From: UBA11740 sp049273695
GTDB lineage: Bacteria; Acidobacteriota; Blastocatellia; Pyrinomonadales; Pyrinomonadaceae
Assembly (NCBI GenBank): GCA_049273695.1
Contig: JBASRE010000013.1
Span: 62,001 to 126,000 of the forward strand
Length of the DNA: 64,000 nucleotides
Reading direction: 5' to 3'
The notes under the pieces: model-generated
What the model was told of the DNA's origin: nothing
What the model saw: the letters and a program-made list of their open reading frames with translations, nothing else
The model's database searches: none
Position numbers and translations under genes: made by a program
Part shown: positions 31,776-39,946 of the stretch, piece by piece
Numbering within the stretch: the first letter of the stretch is position 1
Layout of the letters: every line of letters begins with the position of its first letter

Positions 31776-32276
31776 TTAATCGACGCCTACTATCTGGCTC
31801 CGCCGCTCGAGCAAAATCGTATCGCGCCAGCCACCACTTAACTTACTGATCCGCTCGCGGCGGCCGATCTCGCGAAAGCCACATCGCTTGTGAAGCGCGA
31901 GCGTTGTCGCGTTTTCCGGAAACACGGCCGCTTGCAGAGTCCAGATCCCGTTCTGTTCTGATTCTTTGATCAGTCGCTCCAGCAAACCGCTACCAACTCC
32001 TTTGCCGCGACTGTGCGCAGCAACATACACACTGACTTCGGCTACGCCGGCGTAGACTCTGCGTCGAGAGACGGGACTTAGCGCGGCCCATCCACTCACG
32101 ATGTCACCAGCGCGCCCCACCAGCCGCGCAAACGATAGGTGCGCAGCGTCCCATTCCTCCCAGGAGGGCGCCTCTGTTTCAAAGGTCGCTTCGCCGGTCG
32201 CGATGCCTTCGAGATAAATCGCCCTTACGGCTGACCAATCAACGGCCCTCATAGGCTCGATCGTGAAACCGTTCAT
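31776..32276 (-). CDS. GNAT N-acetyltransferase, probable ArsN1-type
   Basis: 166 residues from ATG 32276; longer in-frame starts would run into the divergent promoter. The GNAT acetyl-CoA site is SVYVAAHSRGKGVGSGLLER (Q/R-x-x-G-x-G/A). N- and C-termini (IEPMRAVDWSAVRAIYLEGI, LHKRCGFREIGRRERISKLS) match the phosphinothricin/methionine-sulfoximine acetyltransferase branch, of which ArsN1 acetylates the arsenical antibiotic arsinothricin. Its place in an arsenic cluster with ArsR supports that substrate. This is inference from context; a phosphinothricin-like substrate cannot be ruled out. Confidence 0.8.
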   Translation of the reverse strand: MNGFTIEPMRAVDWSAVRAIYLEGIATGEATFETEAPSWEEWDAAHLSFARLVGRAGDIVSGWAALSPVSRRRVYAGVAEVSVYVAAHSRGKGVGSGLLERLIKESEQNGIWTLQAAVFPENATTLALHKRCGFREIGRRERISKLSGGWRDTILLERRSQIVGVD

Positions 32277-32283
32277 ATTCGGC

Positions 32284-32337
32284 TTGACGGATATATACGG
32301 CTCGGCTATTATCTCTCTCACATTCGCGCAGGCGAAT
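32284..32337 (+). promoter_or_regulatory. Promoter and probable ArsR operator of the arsenic operon
   Basis: TTGACG (32284-32289), 17 bp, TATTAT (32307-32312), predicted start ~32319. The dyad ATTCGC-GCAG-GCGAAT (32322-32337) lies at the predicted start, where a bound repressor would block transcription. It sits in the short gap between the divergent arsN and arsI genes. Confidence 0.65.
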
Positions 32338-32359
32338 ATGATTCTAAAGGAGAATTGCG

Positions 32360-32875
32360 ATGAAAAGCAACATTGAAAACGGAGTAGCAGTGAATGCCCT
32401 GAAGGCCCACCTTGCTTTAAACGTGAGCGACGTAACGGAAAGCATCGACTTTTACCGCAAGCTGTTTGGGATTGAGCCCAGCAAGGTTCGCACCGGATAC
32501 GCAAAATTCGACGTGCACAACCCGCCGCTCAACTTCACTTTGAACCAGGGCAGCGTAGCGAATCGCGGCGCCCTGTCGCATCTCGGTATTCAGGTGCGTT
32601 CGACAGAGGATGTGCTGGCGACGCGTCAAAAATGGAACGAAGCCGGCCTGTTGACGCGAGATGAAATGCAGACGAACTGTTGCTACGCGACGCAGGACAA
32701 AACCTGGGTGCGCGATCCCGACGGCAACGAGTGGGAAGTTTTCGTCGTGCTGGAAGACAATCTCACCGAAACCGCCCCGTGCGAATGCAGTACCGACGTA
32801 GCAGTTTCGGCAGACGCGAACGCGAAAACTGAGGCTTCTTGTTGCGCGCCTGCTCCGGTGGAAATCGCGCGGTGA
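32360..32875 (+). CDS. arsI: ArsI-type organoarsenical C-As lyase (VOC family)
   Basis: 171 residues from an ATG behind AAAGGAGA. A VOC/glyoxalase fold with metal ligands predicted at H17, H74 and E126 and the vicinal pair C107-C108 in QTNCCYATQDKTWV, the trivalent arsenical site of ArsI. The lyase uses Fe(II) and O2 to cut methyl or aryl groups from trivalent organoarsenicals, releasing arsenite. The related CadI proteins share most of this, but the CC pair and neighbours favour ArsI. The C-terminal tail has additional Cys (CECS, CCAP) that could bind metal. Confidence 0.88.
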   Translation: MKSNIENGVAVNALKAHLALNVSDVTESIDFYRKLFGIEPSKVRTGYAKFDVHNPPLNFTLNQGSVANRGALSHLGIQVRSTEDVLATRQKWNEAGLLTRDEMQTNCCYATQDKTWVRDPDGNEWEVFVVLEDNLTETAPCECSTDVAVSADANAKTEASCCAPAPVEIAR

Positions 32876-33546
32876 GCCTGGCACGACGTGCGGTCGCGGA
32901 AATTCTCGGTACGGCGATGCTGCTGGCGGCGGTAGTTGGCTCCGGCATTATGGCTGAGCGATTGGCAGGCGGTAATGTCGCGCTGACGCTGCTCGCTAAC
33001 ACCATCGCCACCGGCGCTGCCCTCGTAGCACTGATTCTAACGTTTGGACCGGTTTCTGGTGCGCATCTGAATCCGGCGGTGACGCTCAGCTTCGCATTAC
33101 AATCCGCCATCGCCTGGCGTGACGCGGCCGTTTATGTAATCGCGCAGACGGTGGGAGCCATCGCAGGAGTCATTACCGCAAATCTGATGTTCGGCTTGCC
33201 GCCGATTTTCTTTTCTTCGCGTACGCGGACCGGCGCTGCGCAGTTTTTCAGCGAGCTTGTGGCGACCTTTGGCTTGCTGCTTGTGATTCGAATTTGCGCA
33301 ACGCTCCAGCCGCGAATGATTGCCTTTGCGGTGGCCGCATACATTACTGCCGCGTATTGCTTCACCGCCTCAACGTCATTCGCGAACCCGGCGGTGACTT
33401 TCGCGCGTTCATTGAGTGATACATTCACCGGCATCCGGCCTGGCAATGTGCCGCTCTTTGTTCTGGCTCAGCTAATCGGCGCCGCGGCAGCCACCCTGCT
33501 GGCTCGCTGGCTTATTCCGTTTGCGCCACCAAGGGAGATCCGATGA
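32872..33546 (+). CDS. Aquaglyceroporin, probable arsenite channel (AqpS-type)
   Basis: 224 residues, six membrane segments and two NPA boxes: HLNPAVTLSF (~residues 65-74) and ANPAVTFARS (~172-181). GTG 32872 overlaps the arsI stop (GTGA), and the arsC ATG overlaps its stop, so it is tightly coupled to both. In Sinorhizobium-type ars operons the channel AqpS replaces the arsenite pump, letting As(III) made by ArsC leave down its gradient. No ArsB or Acr3 is encoded here, which fits. Substrate selectivity is inferred from context. Confidence 0.88.
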   Translation: MSLARRAVAEILGTAMLLAAVVGSGIMAERLAGGNVALTLLANTIATGAALVALILTFGPVSGAHLNPAVTLSFALQSAIAWRDAAVYVIAQTVGAIAGVITANLMFGLPPIFFSSRTRTGAAQFFSELVATFGLLLVIRICATLQPRMIAFAVAAYITAAYCFTASTSFANPAVTFARSLSDTFTGIRPGNVPLFVLAQLIGAAAATLLARWLIPFAPPREIR

Positions 33547-33974
33547 CTGACAAGAAACGAGTTCTCATCCTTTGCACCGGAAACGTGGCGCGCAGCCAGA
33601 TGGCTGAAGGGTTGTTGCGCCATATCGCCGGCGATCGCTTTGAAGTGTTCAGCGCGGGCCTGGTGCCGAGCTACGTTCGTCCGAATGCGATTACGGTGAT
33701 GAACGAGCTGGGAATCGACATCTCGCATCATCGATCCAAGTCGCTGAATGAATTTGTAGAAACACCGTTTGATTACGTGATTACCGTCTGCGATCACGCG
33801 AGTGAGCATTGCCCGATCTTTCCCGGCCCCGCCAAGCGAATTCACTGGAGTATCGATGACCCGGTGGCGCCCGGCGGTGAAGAAGCCCAACTCGCAGCGT
33901 TTCGCGCAGCCCGCGATGACCTGAACAACAGGCTTCAGGAATTCGTCGCTAACGAAGCCGGTCCGCACGCCTAA
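33543..33974 (+). CDS. arsC: Arsenate reductase (low-molecular-weight phosphatase fold)
   Basis: 143 residues of the thioredoxin-type ArsC family. The P-loop nucleophile site is CTGNVARSQMAEG (residues 11-23), where the usual Ser after CTGN is Val. The second and third redox Cys lie in TVCDHASEHCPIF (~residues 80-92). It reduces arsenate to arsenite, which is then expelled by the neighbouring channel. The ATG overlaps the channel stop (ATGA). The Ser-to-Val change touches the loop holding the anion; whether it changes activity is not known. The repeat cluster starts at its stop codon. Confidence 0.9.
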   Translation: MTDKKRVLILCTGNVARSQMAEGLLRHIAGDRFEVFSAGLVPSYVRPNAITVMNELGIDISHHRSKSLNEFVETPFDYVITVCDHASEHCPIFPGPAKRIHWSIDDPVAPGGEEAQLAAFRAARDDLNNRLQEFVANEAGPHA

Positions 33975-34130
33975 GGCGTGCTCAGCAACTAAGAACGTAC
34001 GAACGCCTCTGGCGTGACAGCAACGAAGCCGGTCCGCACGCCTCTGGAGTGCTCAGCAACTAAGAAGGTACGTACGCCTCTGGCGTGCTCAGCAACTAAG
34101 GATAAGCGCACGCCTTGAAGCGTGCGTACC
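33958..34130. repeat. Cluster of GGTACGCACGCC-family palindromes
   Basis: Five hairpin-forming motifs follow one another: CGCACGCCTAAGGCGTGC, CGAACGCCTCTGGCGTGA, CGCACGCCTCTGGAGTGC, CGTACGCCTCTGGCGTGC and CGCACGCCTTGAAGCGTGCG. The linker CTCAGCAACTAAGAA(C/G)GTA is repeated between them, so it is a tandem array with a ~50-bp unit. It begins inside the last codons of arsC. Confidence 0.75.
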
Positions 34131-34137
34131 CAAAAGA

Positions 34138-34173
34138 AAAAGGCTGTCAGGCTTTGCAACCTGACAGCCTTTT
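34138..34173. terminator. Bidirectional rho-independent terminator
   Basis: Perfect 14-bp stem AAAAGGCTGTCAGG / CCTGACAGCCTTTT with an 8-nt loop and A/T runs on both sides. It ends arsC on the plus strand and the Spy-like gene on the minus strand. Confidence 0.9.
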
Positions 34174-34192
34174 CTTCTCATGAAGTGAAGAA

Positions 34193-34699
34193 TTAGATAG
34201 GCCGATTCATTCCGCGCCGGCCAGATCGCTCGCGCCGTTCGCGGCGATTCTTCATCCGCTCTTCGAGTTTCGTCTTCTGCTCAGCGGTCAGCAGTGAAGA
34301 CATCTGGTTCCGCGCACTCAACCTCGATTCGCGAAGTTGATTGTGCAGTTCCTTTGCCCGCGCCTTGTCCGCGTCGCTTAACGCGTCACGTCCTTTTTGA
34401 CGCAGCTGTTTGAGTTCTTCGATTTGCGCCTTGTTGCCCTCGAAGTTGGCGCGCATGATCGCCCGCGCCTGCTCTTTCTGCTGGTCAGTTAAATCGAGAC
34501 CGCGCAGGCCGCCGCCGAGCCTTTGACCCCGCATGTGACGTCTTTTGCCGCGACGCTCCAGGCGGTCGCCGCGATTCTGCTTCTGAATTTGGGGAGTGCC
34601 AGTCGTGGGCGGTTGCTGGTCCTGTGCGACCACCACGGCCCCCGACACACTTAATATGGCGATCAGTGCCGCGCTCAAAAGTCTTATCTTTTCAAACAT
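34193..34699 (-). CDS. Periplasmic Spy/CpxP-like (LTXXQ) protein
   Basis: 168 residues. The ATG at 34699 is chosen because AAAGGAG lies seven bases upstream; the ATG at 34705 would sit only one base after it. Signal peptide MFEKIRLLSAALIAILSVSG. The mature part is helical and very basic, with two LTxxQ motifs (LDLTDQQKEQARAI and LLTAEQKTKLEE). Spy and CpxP are envelope chaperones or stress sensors that act as dimers in the periplasm. A similar protein is encoded at 53666-54250 behind a sigma factor. Confidence 0.83.
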   Translation of the reverse strand: MFEKIRLLSAALIAILSVSGAVVVAQDQQPPTTGTPQIQKQNRGDRLERRGKRRHMRGQRLGGGLRGLDLTDQQKEQARAIMRANFEGNKAQIEELKQLRQKGRDALSDADKARAKELHNQLRESRLSARNQMSSLLTAEQKTKLEERMKNRRERRERSGRRGMNRPI

Positions 34700-34931
34700 T
34701 TTCATACTCCTTTTACCTAAATAGTTCGTTCGGCGCAATTAGGGCCGAATCCAAATTAAGGCTCCTCAGCGACCACTTAGACGCGCGCCGGGCCGAAACG
34801 GTTGAAACTATTTCGGTGTGGCTTGCCACATGACCGCAACGGAGTGCCCCTCGCTTGCGTCAATGGTTGGGTGGGCATTACTCTGTTTTCGATAGCGAAA
34901 GCTCACGTTTACCGTTTACAATCTGGCGCGC

Positions 34932-36851
34932 ATGAAATTGCTTCAGAACATTAACTCGCCCGCAGACTTGCGGCGGCTGAAAATCGATCAACTACAGGAA
35001 GTCGCCGAAGAAATTCGGCAGCATATCCTGGAAACGATGGCGCGTGTCGGTGGCCACACCGGGGCGTCCTTAGGCGCAGTTGAGTTGGCGGTCGCGATGC
35101 ACTACGCGTTCGATACGCCGCAAGATCGGCTGGTTTGGGATGTCGGCCATCAGGCGTACGCGCACAAAATCCTGACGGGGCGACGCGACCTTTTGCCGAC
35201 TGTGAAGCAGTACGGCGGCATTAGCGGTTTCCTGCGCCGCGATGAATCTGAGTACGACACGTTCGGCGCCGGCCATGCTTCTACTTCCCTTTCGGCCGCG
35301 CTCGGAATGGCAATCGCGCGCGATCGCAAAGATGAACATCATCACGTGGTCGCCTTGATCGGCGATGCATCACTCGCGGGCGGCATGGCAATGGAAGCCG
35401 TCAACCAGGCTGGCCATTTGAAAACGCGTCTGATCGTCGTGCTGAATGACAACGAGATGTCGATCGCGCCGGCGGTTGGCGCTTTGACCGGTTATCTCAA
35501 TCGCATTCGCGAGGCCCATGGTTATCACCGCTTCAAAGATGAAGTGGAAGAGACGCTGCTCTCAATTCCCGCGCTCGGCGGAGCGCTGCATCACGCTGCG
35601 AAGACGATGAAGGATGCGATTGCCTCGGCGGTTTTGCCGGGAGCGCTCGTGAATGAACTCGGCTTCAAATACATCGGCTACGTGGACGGACATAATGTTA
35701 AGTCGTTGGTCAGAGCACTCAACGAAGCCAAGCAAATCAAGGACGGCCCCGTCATCGTTCACGCGCTGACGACCAAAGGCAAAGGCCACCCCGCCGCGGA
35801 GAACGATTACTACAAGTGGCATGCGACCGGGCCCTTCGATTTGAAAACCGGCAAGCCGGTAAAGTCGGCTGCGAAGGCGCCTACCTACACCAAAGTTTTC
35901 GGCCAAACGTTGTGCGAGTTGATGGCCAAAGATGAAAAGGTGGTCGCGCTCACCGCCGCCATGCCCGACGGAACCGGTGTTTGCGATGCGCTGGAACAGT
36001 TTCCTGAGCGATCGTTTGACGTCGGCATCGCCGAACAGCACTGCGTGACGTTTGCCGCCGGATTGTCAGTCGAAGGGCTGAAGCCGGTTTGCGCGATTTA
36101 CTCGACTTTCCTGCAGCGCGCGTTCGATCAGTTGGTCCACGACGTCTGCATCCAGGACCTCAACGTCAAATTCTGTCTGGATCGCGGCGGCATCGCGGGC
36201 GGCGACGGCCCGACGCATCACGGCCTTTTGGACATCGCGTATCTGCGCGGCGTTCCGAACATAGTTGTGATGGCGCCAAAAGACGAAGGCGAAATGCGCG
36301 ACATGATGTTCACGATGATCCAGCACGTCGGCCCCGCGGCCATGCGTTACCCGCGCGGTAACGGCATTGGCGTGCCCATCGACCAACCGCCGCAGCTGTT
36401 GGAAATTGGCAAAGCCGAACTGCTGCGGGACGGCGGCGAAGTAGCCATCGTCGGGTATGGCTCGATGGTGCATCCGGCGCTTGAAGCCGCTGCGAATCTG
36501 GCGAAAGACGGCATTGAAACCACCGTCATCAACGCGCGATTTGTGAAGCCGCTCGACAGTGCTTTGCTGCTGGCCCTGGCGCGAACCAAGCGCGTGATTG
36601 TAACCGTAGAAGAAGCTTACCTGGCCGGTGGCTTCGGCTCTGCCATCCTCGAGTTGCTGGAAGAAAACGGCCTTCAGGACAAAGTCAGCCTGGTTCGCAT
36701 GGGCATTCCCGACCGCATCGTGACGCATGGTGACGCGAAACTGCTGCTCGCCAAATACGGCCTTGATTCGGATGGGATTTACACGCGCGTTAAAGAAGCC
36801 ATCGACGTCCTCGACGATCGGCGCGCGCAGCACCATAAGGTCATTGCCTGA
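34932..36851 (+). CDS. dxs: 1-deoxy-D-xylulose-5-phosphate synthase
   Basis: 639 residues. Dxs makes DXP from pyruvate and glyceraldehyde 3-phosphate with thiamine diphosphate, the first step of the MEP isoprenoid pathway. The N-terminal ThDP site is GGHTGASLGAVELAVAMHY, DVGHQAYAHKILTGRRD and the Mg-binding GDASLAGGMAMEAVNQAGH. The second and third transketolase domains (FDVGIAEQHCVTFAAGL; EEAYLAGGFGSAI) are complete. ATG 34932. No other MEP genes are adjacent. The gap upstream (34700-34931) shows no further gene. Confidence 0.96.
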   Translation: MKLLQNINSPADLRRLKIDQLQEVAEEIRQHILETMARVGGHTGASLGAVELAVAMHYAFDTPQDRLVWDVGHQAYAHKILTGRRDLLPTVKQYGGISGFLRRDESEYDTFGAGHASTSLSAALGMAIARDRKDEHHHVVALIGDASLAGGMAMEAVNQAGHLKTRLIVVLNDNEMSIAPAVGALTGYLNRIREAHGYHRFKDEVEETLLSIPALGGALHHAAKTMKDAIASAVLPGALVNELGFKYIGYVDGHNVKSLVRALNEAKQIKDGPVIVHALTTKGKGHPAAENDYYKWHATGPFDLKTGKPVKSAAKAPTYTKVFGQTLCELMAKDEKVVALTAAMPDGTGVCDALEQFPERSFDVGIAEQHCVTFAAGLSVEGLKPVCAIYSTFLQRAFDQLVHDVCIQDLNVKFCLDRGGIAGGDGPTHHGLLDIAYLRGVPNIVVMAPKDEGEMRDMMFTMIQHVGPAAMRYPRGNGIGVPIDQPPQLLEIGKAELLRDGGEVAIVGYGSMVHPALEAAANLAKDGIETTVINARFVKPLDSALLLALARTKRVIVTVEEAYLAGGFGSAILELLEENGLQDKVSLVRMGIPDRIVTHGDAKLLLAKYGLDSDGIYTRVKEAIDVLDDRRAQHHKVIA

Positions 36852-37010
36852 CACCATATCCGGCACCCAGTCGGAACCGCCTGCGGCAGCGAGCGGGCCC
36901 ACAATCTCGCACTAGCGCGCTCCAATCGCTGTGAGAATCCTCACAACCTAAACCGCAGTACTCCGCTTACAAGCTAAGAACGTGAGGCCTTAGAGTTGCA
37001 TCTAAGCCCG

Positions 37011-37026
37011 ACGGACAATTGTCCGT
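37011..37026. repeat. Perfect 16-bp palindrome before a start codon
   Basis: ACGGACAATTGTCCGT lies seven bases before the ATG at 37033. It could be an operator or hide the ribosome site in a hairpin. The rest of the gap 36852-37032 shows only a weak TGTGAG..CTCACA dyad. Confidence 0.5.
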
Positions 37027-37032
37027 ACTAGA

Positions 37033-37641
37033 ATGAGCACCTCGAGAATAGAAGTTCCGTTGACACTCCAGCCGCCGCATTTCGACGACGATGCGACGAT
37101 TGCCACGGCGCGCCAAGTCGTGCCGATCAAAGGCGCTCGGAAAATCGAGGGGCGACGCAAGGTGCTCGCCCTCTTGCCGCTTCTGCTTGCATCAACCTTG
37201 TGTGGCGCGTTGGGCGCTATTGCAGTCAATTATTTTGAGCGAAGACGAGACGCGGCTGTGTCCGTCACGCAACAGCAGCAGCCCCAGCCAAATGTTTCGA
37301 CACAAGCGAAGACAGAACCGGAACCGCCGCCGGTTGCCATCGCGCCGGAATTGAACGCAAAGAACCCAGAGATTCCGGCTCCGGTTCAGCCGGAAAACTC
37401 GCCGGTCACGCCGGCTGACGAACCGGCTCCGAAGACCGAGTCGCCAAAGTCCGCCCGAAGTGAAGACGCAGATCGAAAATCTGCGCCGCCAGCCCCGGTC
37501 AAACGCGAACCTGCTCAGGACGCCAGCAAATTGGTGCGTAAACGAAGAGTGCAACCGGCAAACTCAGAAATTCCGCTGAGACGAAATCGCCGAACGGACG
37601 CCAGCCGCATCGAGGATCTCTTCACCGGTCCAAATCCCTGA
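37033..37641 (+). CDS. Single-pass membrane protein with Pro/Lys-rich tail
   Basis: 202 residues: a soluble N-terminus (1-45), a membrane segment (VLALLPLLLASTLCGALGAI, ~49-68) and a ~130-residue tail rich in Pro, Glu and Lys (TKTEPEPPPVAIAPE-like stretches). The tail ends in basic motifs (KLVRKRRVQP, RRNRRTDAS). The build is like the linker part of TonB or of cell-wall-spanning anchors, but no folded C-terminal domain follows. No family is recognised. The palindrome at 37011-37026 may control it. Confidence 0.72.
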   Translation: MSTSRIEVPLTLQPPHFDDDATIATARQVVPIKGARKIEGRRKVLALLPLLLASTLCGALGAIAVNYFERRRDAAVSVTQQQQPQPNVSTQAKTEPEPPPVAIAPELNAKNPEIPAPVQPENSPVTPADEPAPKTESPKSARSEDADRKSAPPAPVKREPAQDASKLVRKRRVQPANSEIPLRRNRRTDASRIEDLFTGPNP

Positions 37642-37706
37642 GCGAGAACGACTGCCCCTACTTTCACGGTCAAATCGTCGGCATTTCATTCAAAACAATT
37701 TGAGTA

Positions 37707-37735
37707 TTGACCGCCTTGAATGAGCGTGGCATTAT
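37707..37735 (+). promoter_or_regulatory. Putative sigma-70 promoter
   Basis: TTGACC (37707-37712), 17 bp, CATTAT (37730-37735). It argues that the next gene starts at 37860 and not at the upstream in-frame starts that fall inside this promoter. Confidence 0.55.
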
Positions 37736-37859
37736 GCGCTCTGAGGCGTACAGCAGATTTGCCCTTTCCTGGTTCGCCCGCCCCTTCCTCAATTTAAAAC
37801 ACCCGACTGATCCGGATTACGTGTGCTCGCGCGGTGCGGCGCGAGAGGAAGGCACCCCT

Positions 37860-38117
37860 ATGAAGCGGCAATTTTTTTACGAGCGCGAATGCTGCCATCG
37901 TGACAACTCAACAGATGGCGACACCTACAACGGAGTATTCTTTATTCAGGCACTTCAGCGATTACAAAGTGACGACGCCGTGAAGATGGCCACCAAAGTA
38001 TCTCCGTTCTACTGGGTCGATGCCCCGCGAGTCCTGGTTTGGCTTTGCAAACCGTGCGCGGCAGAGTTGTCGCTGATCGATTCGCCACGGGCGGTCATGC
38101 AGGGCGCGCGGCGCTGA
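37860..38117 (+). CDS. Small protein with Cys pairs, unknown function
   Basis: 85 residues from ATG 37860, with GAGAGGAAGG upstream. Cysteine-histidine groups at both ends (ECCHRDNSTDG near 10-20; CKPCAAEL near 63-70) suggest a bound metal. The middle part is helical (NGVFFIQALQRLQSDDAVKM). Two earlier in-frame starts exist but overlap the predicted promoter. No family is recognised. The gene stands alone between a membrane protein and a palindrome pair. Confidence 0.55.
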   Translation: MKRQFFYERECCHRDNSTDGDTYNGVFFIQALQRLQSDDAVKMATKVSPFYWVDAPRVLVWLCKPCAAELSLIDSPRAVMQGARR

Positions 38118-38123
38118 GTGTCA

Positions 38124-38180
38124 GAAGTGGCACAGACTCTAGTCTGTGATTGGTGGGTCACAGACTAAAGTCTGTGCCGC
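38124..38180. repeat. Palindrome pair, CACAGACT-AGTCTGTG family
   Basis: TGGCACAGACTCTAGTCTGTG and CACAGACTAAAGTCTGTGCC, inverted around a short spacer. Same family as 11574-11633. Confidence 0.75.
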
Positions 38181-38209
38181 TCAATTCAGGCTTCTGATAC
38201 GATGACCGC

Positions 38210-38947
38210 ATGCCGCGCGAGCGGATTGATAAACTCCTCGTCGATCGTGGTCTGGCCGATTCACGCACCAAAGCGCAAGCGCTGGTAATGGCCGGCGCGA
38301 TACTGGTCGATGAGCAGCTTGTCCGAAAGCCTTCCGAACTTTTCCATCAAAACGCGAACATCAGAATCAAGGACGAGGCCACAGCGCGTTATGTCGGTCG
38401 TGGCGGCATAAAGCTGGAAGCCGCGCTGGGCGAATTCAAGCTCGACGTTAACGGCGCCGTCTGTTTGGACGTGGGAGCATCAACCGGCGGATTCACGGAT
38501 TGCCTTTTGCAGAACGGCGCGCGCCGGGTTGTCGCGATTGATGTTGGTCACAATCAGCTCGATTGGACAATCCGTAACGATCCGCGCGTGGAAGTGCGCG
38601 AAGGTGTCAACGCGCGTTACCTCAAGCCCTCCGATTTTGATGAGCAGTTCGATTTCGCGACGATCGACGTTTCCTTCATATCGCTGACGATGGTCTTACC
38701 TGCGATTAGGCCGCTGCTGATCGAGCGTGGTCGCATCGTCGCGCTAATCAAACCGCAGTTCGAAGTAGGCAAAGGCGAAATCGGCAAAGGCGGCATCGTG
38801 AAAGATCCGGCGCAGCATCAGCGCGTCGTCCAGGAAATCAACGCTGCGGCCGAATCACTCGGCCTGACAACCGCAGGTGTAATCGAATCGCCCATTAAAG
38901 GCGCGGATGGCAATGTTGAATTCCTCGCGCTCTACTTGCGTGAGTGA
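38210..38947 (+). CDS. tlyA: TlyA family rRNA 2'-O-methyltransferase
   Basis: 245 residues. An N-terminal S4 RNA-binding domain (ERIDKLLVDRGLADSRTKAQ) joins a Rossmann methyltransferase domain with the SAM motif CLDVGASTGGFTDCLLQNGA (~residues 85-104). The K-D-K-E tetrad is plausible in IKLEAAL, TIDVSFIS, LIKPQFEVG and NVEF. TlyA methylates ribose positions in 16S and 23S rRNA and sets capreomycin sensitivity; early annotation as haemolysin is not supported. ATG 38210 starts at the edge of the palindrome pair. Confidence 0.92.
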   Translation: MPRERIDKLLVDRGLADSRTKAQALVMAGAILVDEQLVRKPSELFHQNANIRIKDEATARYVGRGGIKLEAALGEFKLDVNGAVCLDVGASTGGFTDCLLQNGARRVVAIDVGHNQLDWTIRNDPRVEVREGVNARYLKPSDFDEQFDFATIDVSFISLTMVLPAIRPLLIERGRIVALIKPQFEVGKGEIGKGGIVKDPAQHQRVVQEINAAAESLGLTTAGVIESPIKGADGNVEFLALYLRE

Positions 38948-38957
38948 GCTTCTCGTT

Positions 38958-39003
38958 ATCTGTGGCTTTGCCACAGCACAGTGCGGTAAGGCTTTGCCTT
39001 GCC
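38958..39003. repeat. Two short palindromes
   Basis: CTGTGGCTTTGCCACAG and GGTAAGGCTTTGCCTTGCC lie between tlyA and nadK. They share the GGCTTTGCC core. Confidence 0.55.
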
Positions 39004-39067
39004 GTGTCGTTTCGTTGACACTCTGATCGAGCGGCGGCTATCATCCGCGCGTTCCCCGCAGACGGAC

Positions 39068-39946
39068 ATGCCCGCCATCAAACGCATCGGCGTTGTCGTT
39101 AAACCGCATCAGCCGGATGCGCTTGCCACGCTTTGTCGCCTCACTGAGTGGCTCAACCAACTAAACGTCAGCCTTGTCGGAACGCCTGATCTCGATCATG
39201 AGCGCATCGAGCACGAAACCGGCTGCGCCGTCCCCGTGGTTCCGAACGACGAGATTGCACGGCAGGTCGATCTGATGCTCGTCCTCGGCGGCGACGGCAC
39301 GATGATCGCGACGTCCCGACTGATTGGCGACGCCGAAGTTCCGGTGATGGGCGTGAACTATGGCGGTCTCGGTTATCTCGCCGAATTTCGCATCGAAGAA
39401 CTGTTCACCGCGCTCGAGCCAATTCTCGCCGGCGACTACAAACTGGAACGACGGCTGATGCTGGCGGTTGAGTTGCGCCGCGGCGACGAGCTTGTCACCC
39501 GCAATCGCGTGCTGAATGACGTGGTCGTGAACAAGTCGGCGCTCGCGCGCATCATCGAAATCGAAACGTATCTTGACGAACAGTTCGTAAATTCATTTCG
39601 CGCCGACGGCCTGATCGTGGCGACGCCGACCGGCTCGACGGCCTACAATCTTTCGGCCGGCGGCCCAATTATTTTTCCGTCGATGAACGCAGTCGTCGTC
39701 ACGCCGATTTGCCCGTTCACGCTTTCGAACCGGCCCATCGTCGTCCCTGACGATTCATTAATCGAGGTGCGTTTGAAGACTGAAAAGGAAGATGTCGCCC
39801 TGACGCTGGACGGTCAGGTTGGTTTTCCTTTGGCGGCCGGCGATCGAGTCGTGATTCGCAAGAGTAAAACCAGCTTTAATCTCGTGCAGCCGAAGAACCG
39901 GAATTATTTTGACTTGCTGCGTGACAAACTGAAATGGGGACGATAG
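39068..39946 (+). CDS. nadK: NAD kinase
   Basis: 292 residues from ATG 39068. NadK phosphorylates NAD to NADP using ATP or polyphosphate. The GGDGT motif (LMLVLGGDGTMIATSR, ~residues 70-85), the NE/D-type region MGVNYGGLGYLAEFRI and the GSTAYNLSAGGPI loop are in place. The C-terminal beta domain ends in FDLLRDKLKWG. An earlier in-frame ATG (38999) would begin inside the preceding repeat. tlyA followed by nadK is a common bacterial gene order. Confidence 0.95.
   Translation: MPAIKRIGVVVKPHQPDALATLCRLTEWLNQLNVSLVGTPDLDHERIEHETGCAVPVVPNDEIARQVDLMLVLGGDGTMIATSRLIGDAEVPVMGVNYGGLGYLAEFRIEELFTALEPILAGDYKLERRLMLAVELRRGDELVTRNRVLNDVVVNKSALARIIEIETYLDEQFVNSFRADGLIVATPTGSTAYNLSAGGPIIFPSMNAVVVTPICPFTLSNRPIVVPDDSLIEVRLKTEKEDVALTLDGQVGFPLAAGDRVVIRKSKTSFNLVQPKNRNYFDLLRDKLKWGR

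Noticed and set aside
36066..36902. 278-residue open frame opposite dxs
   Set aside because: Antisense of the conserved dxs coding region with no recognisable domain.
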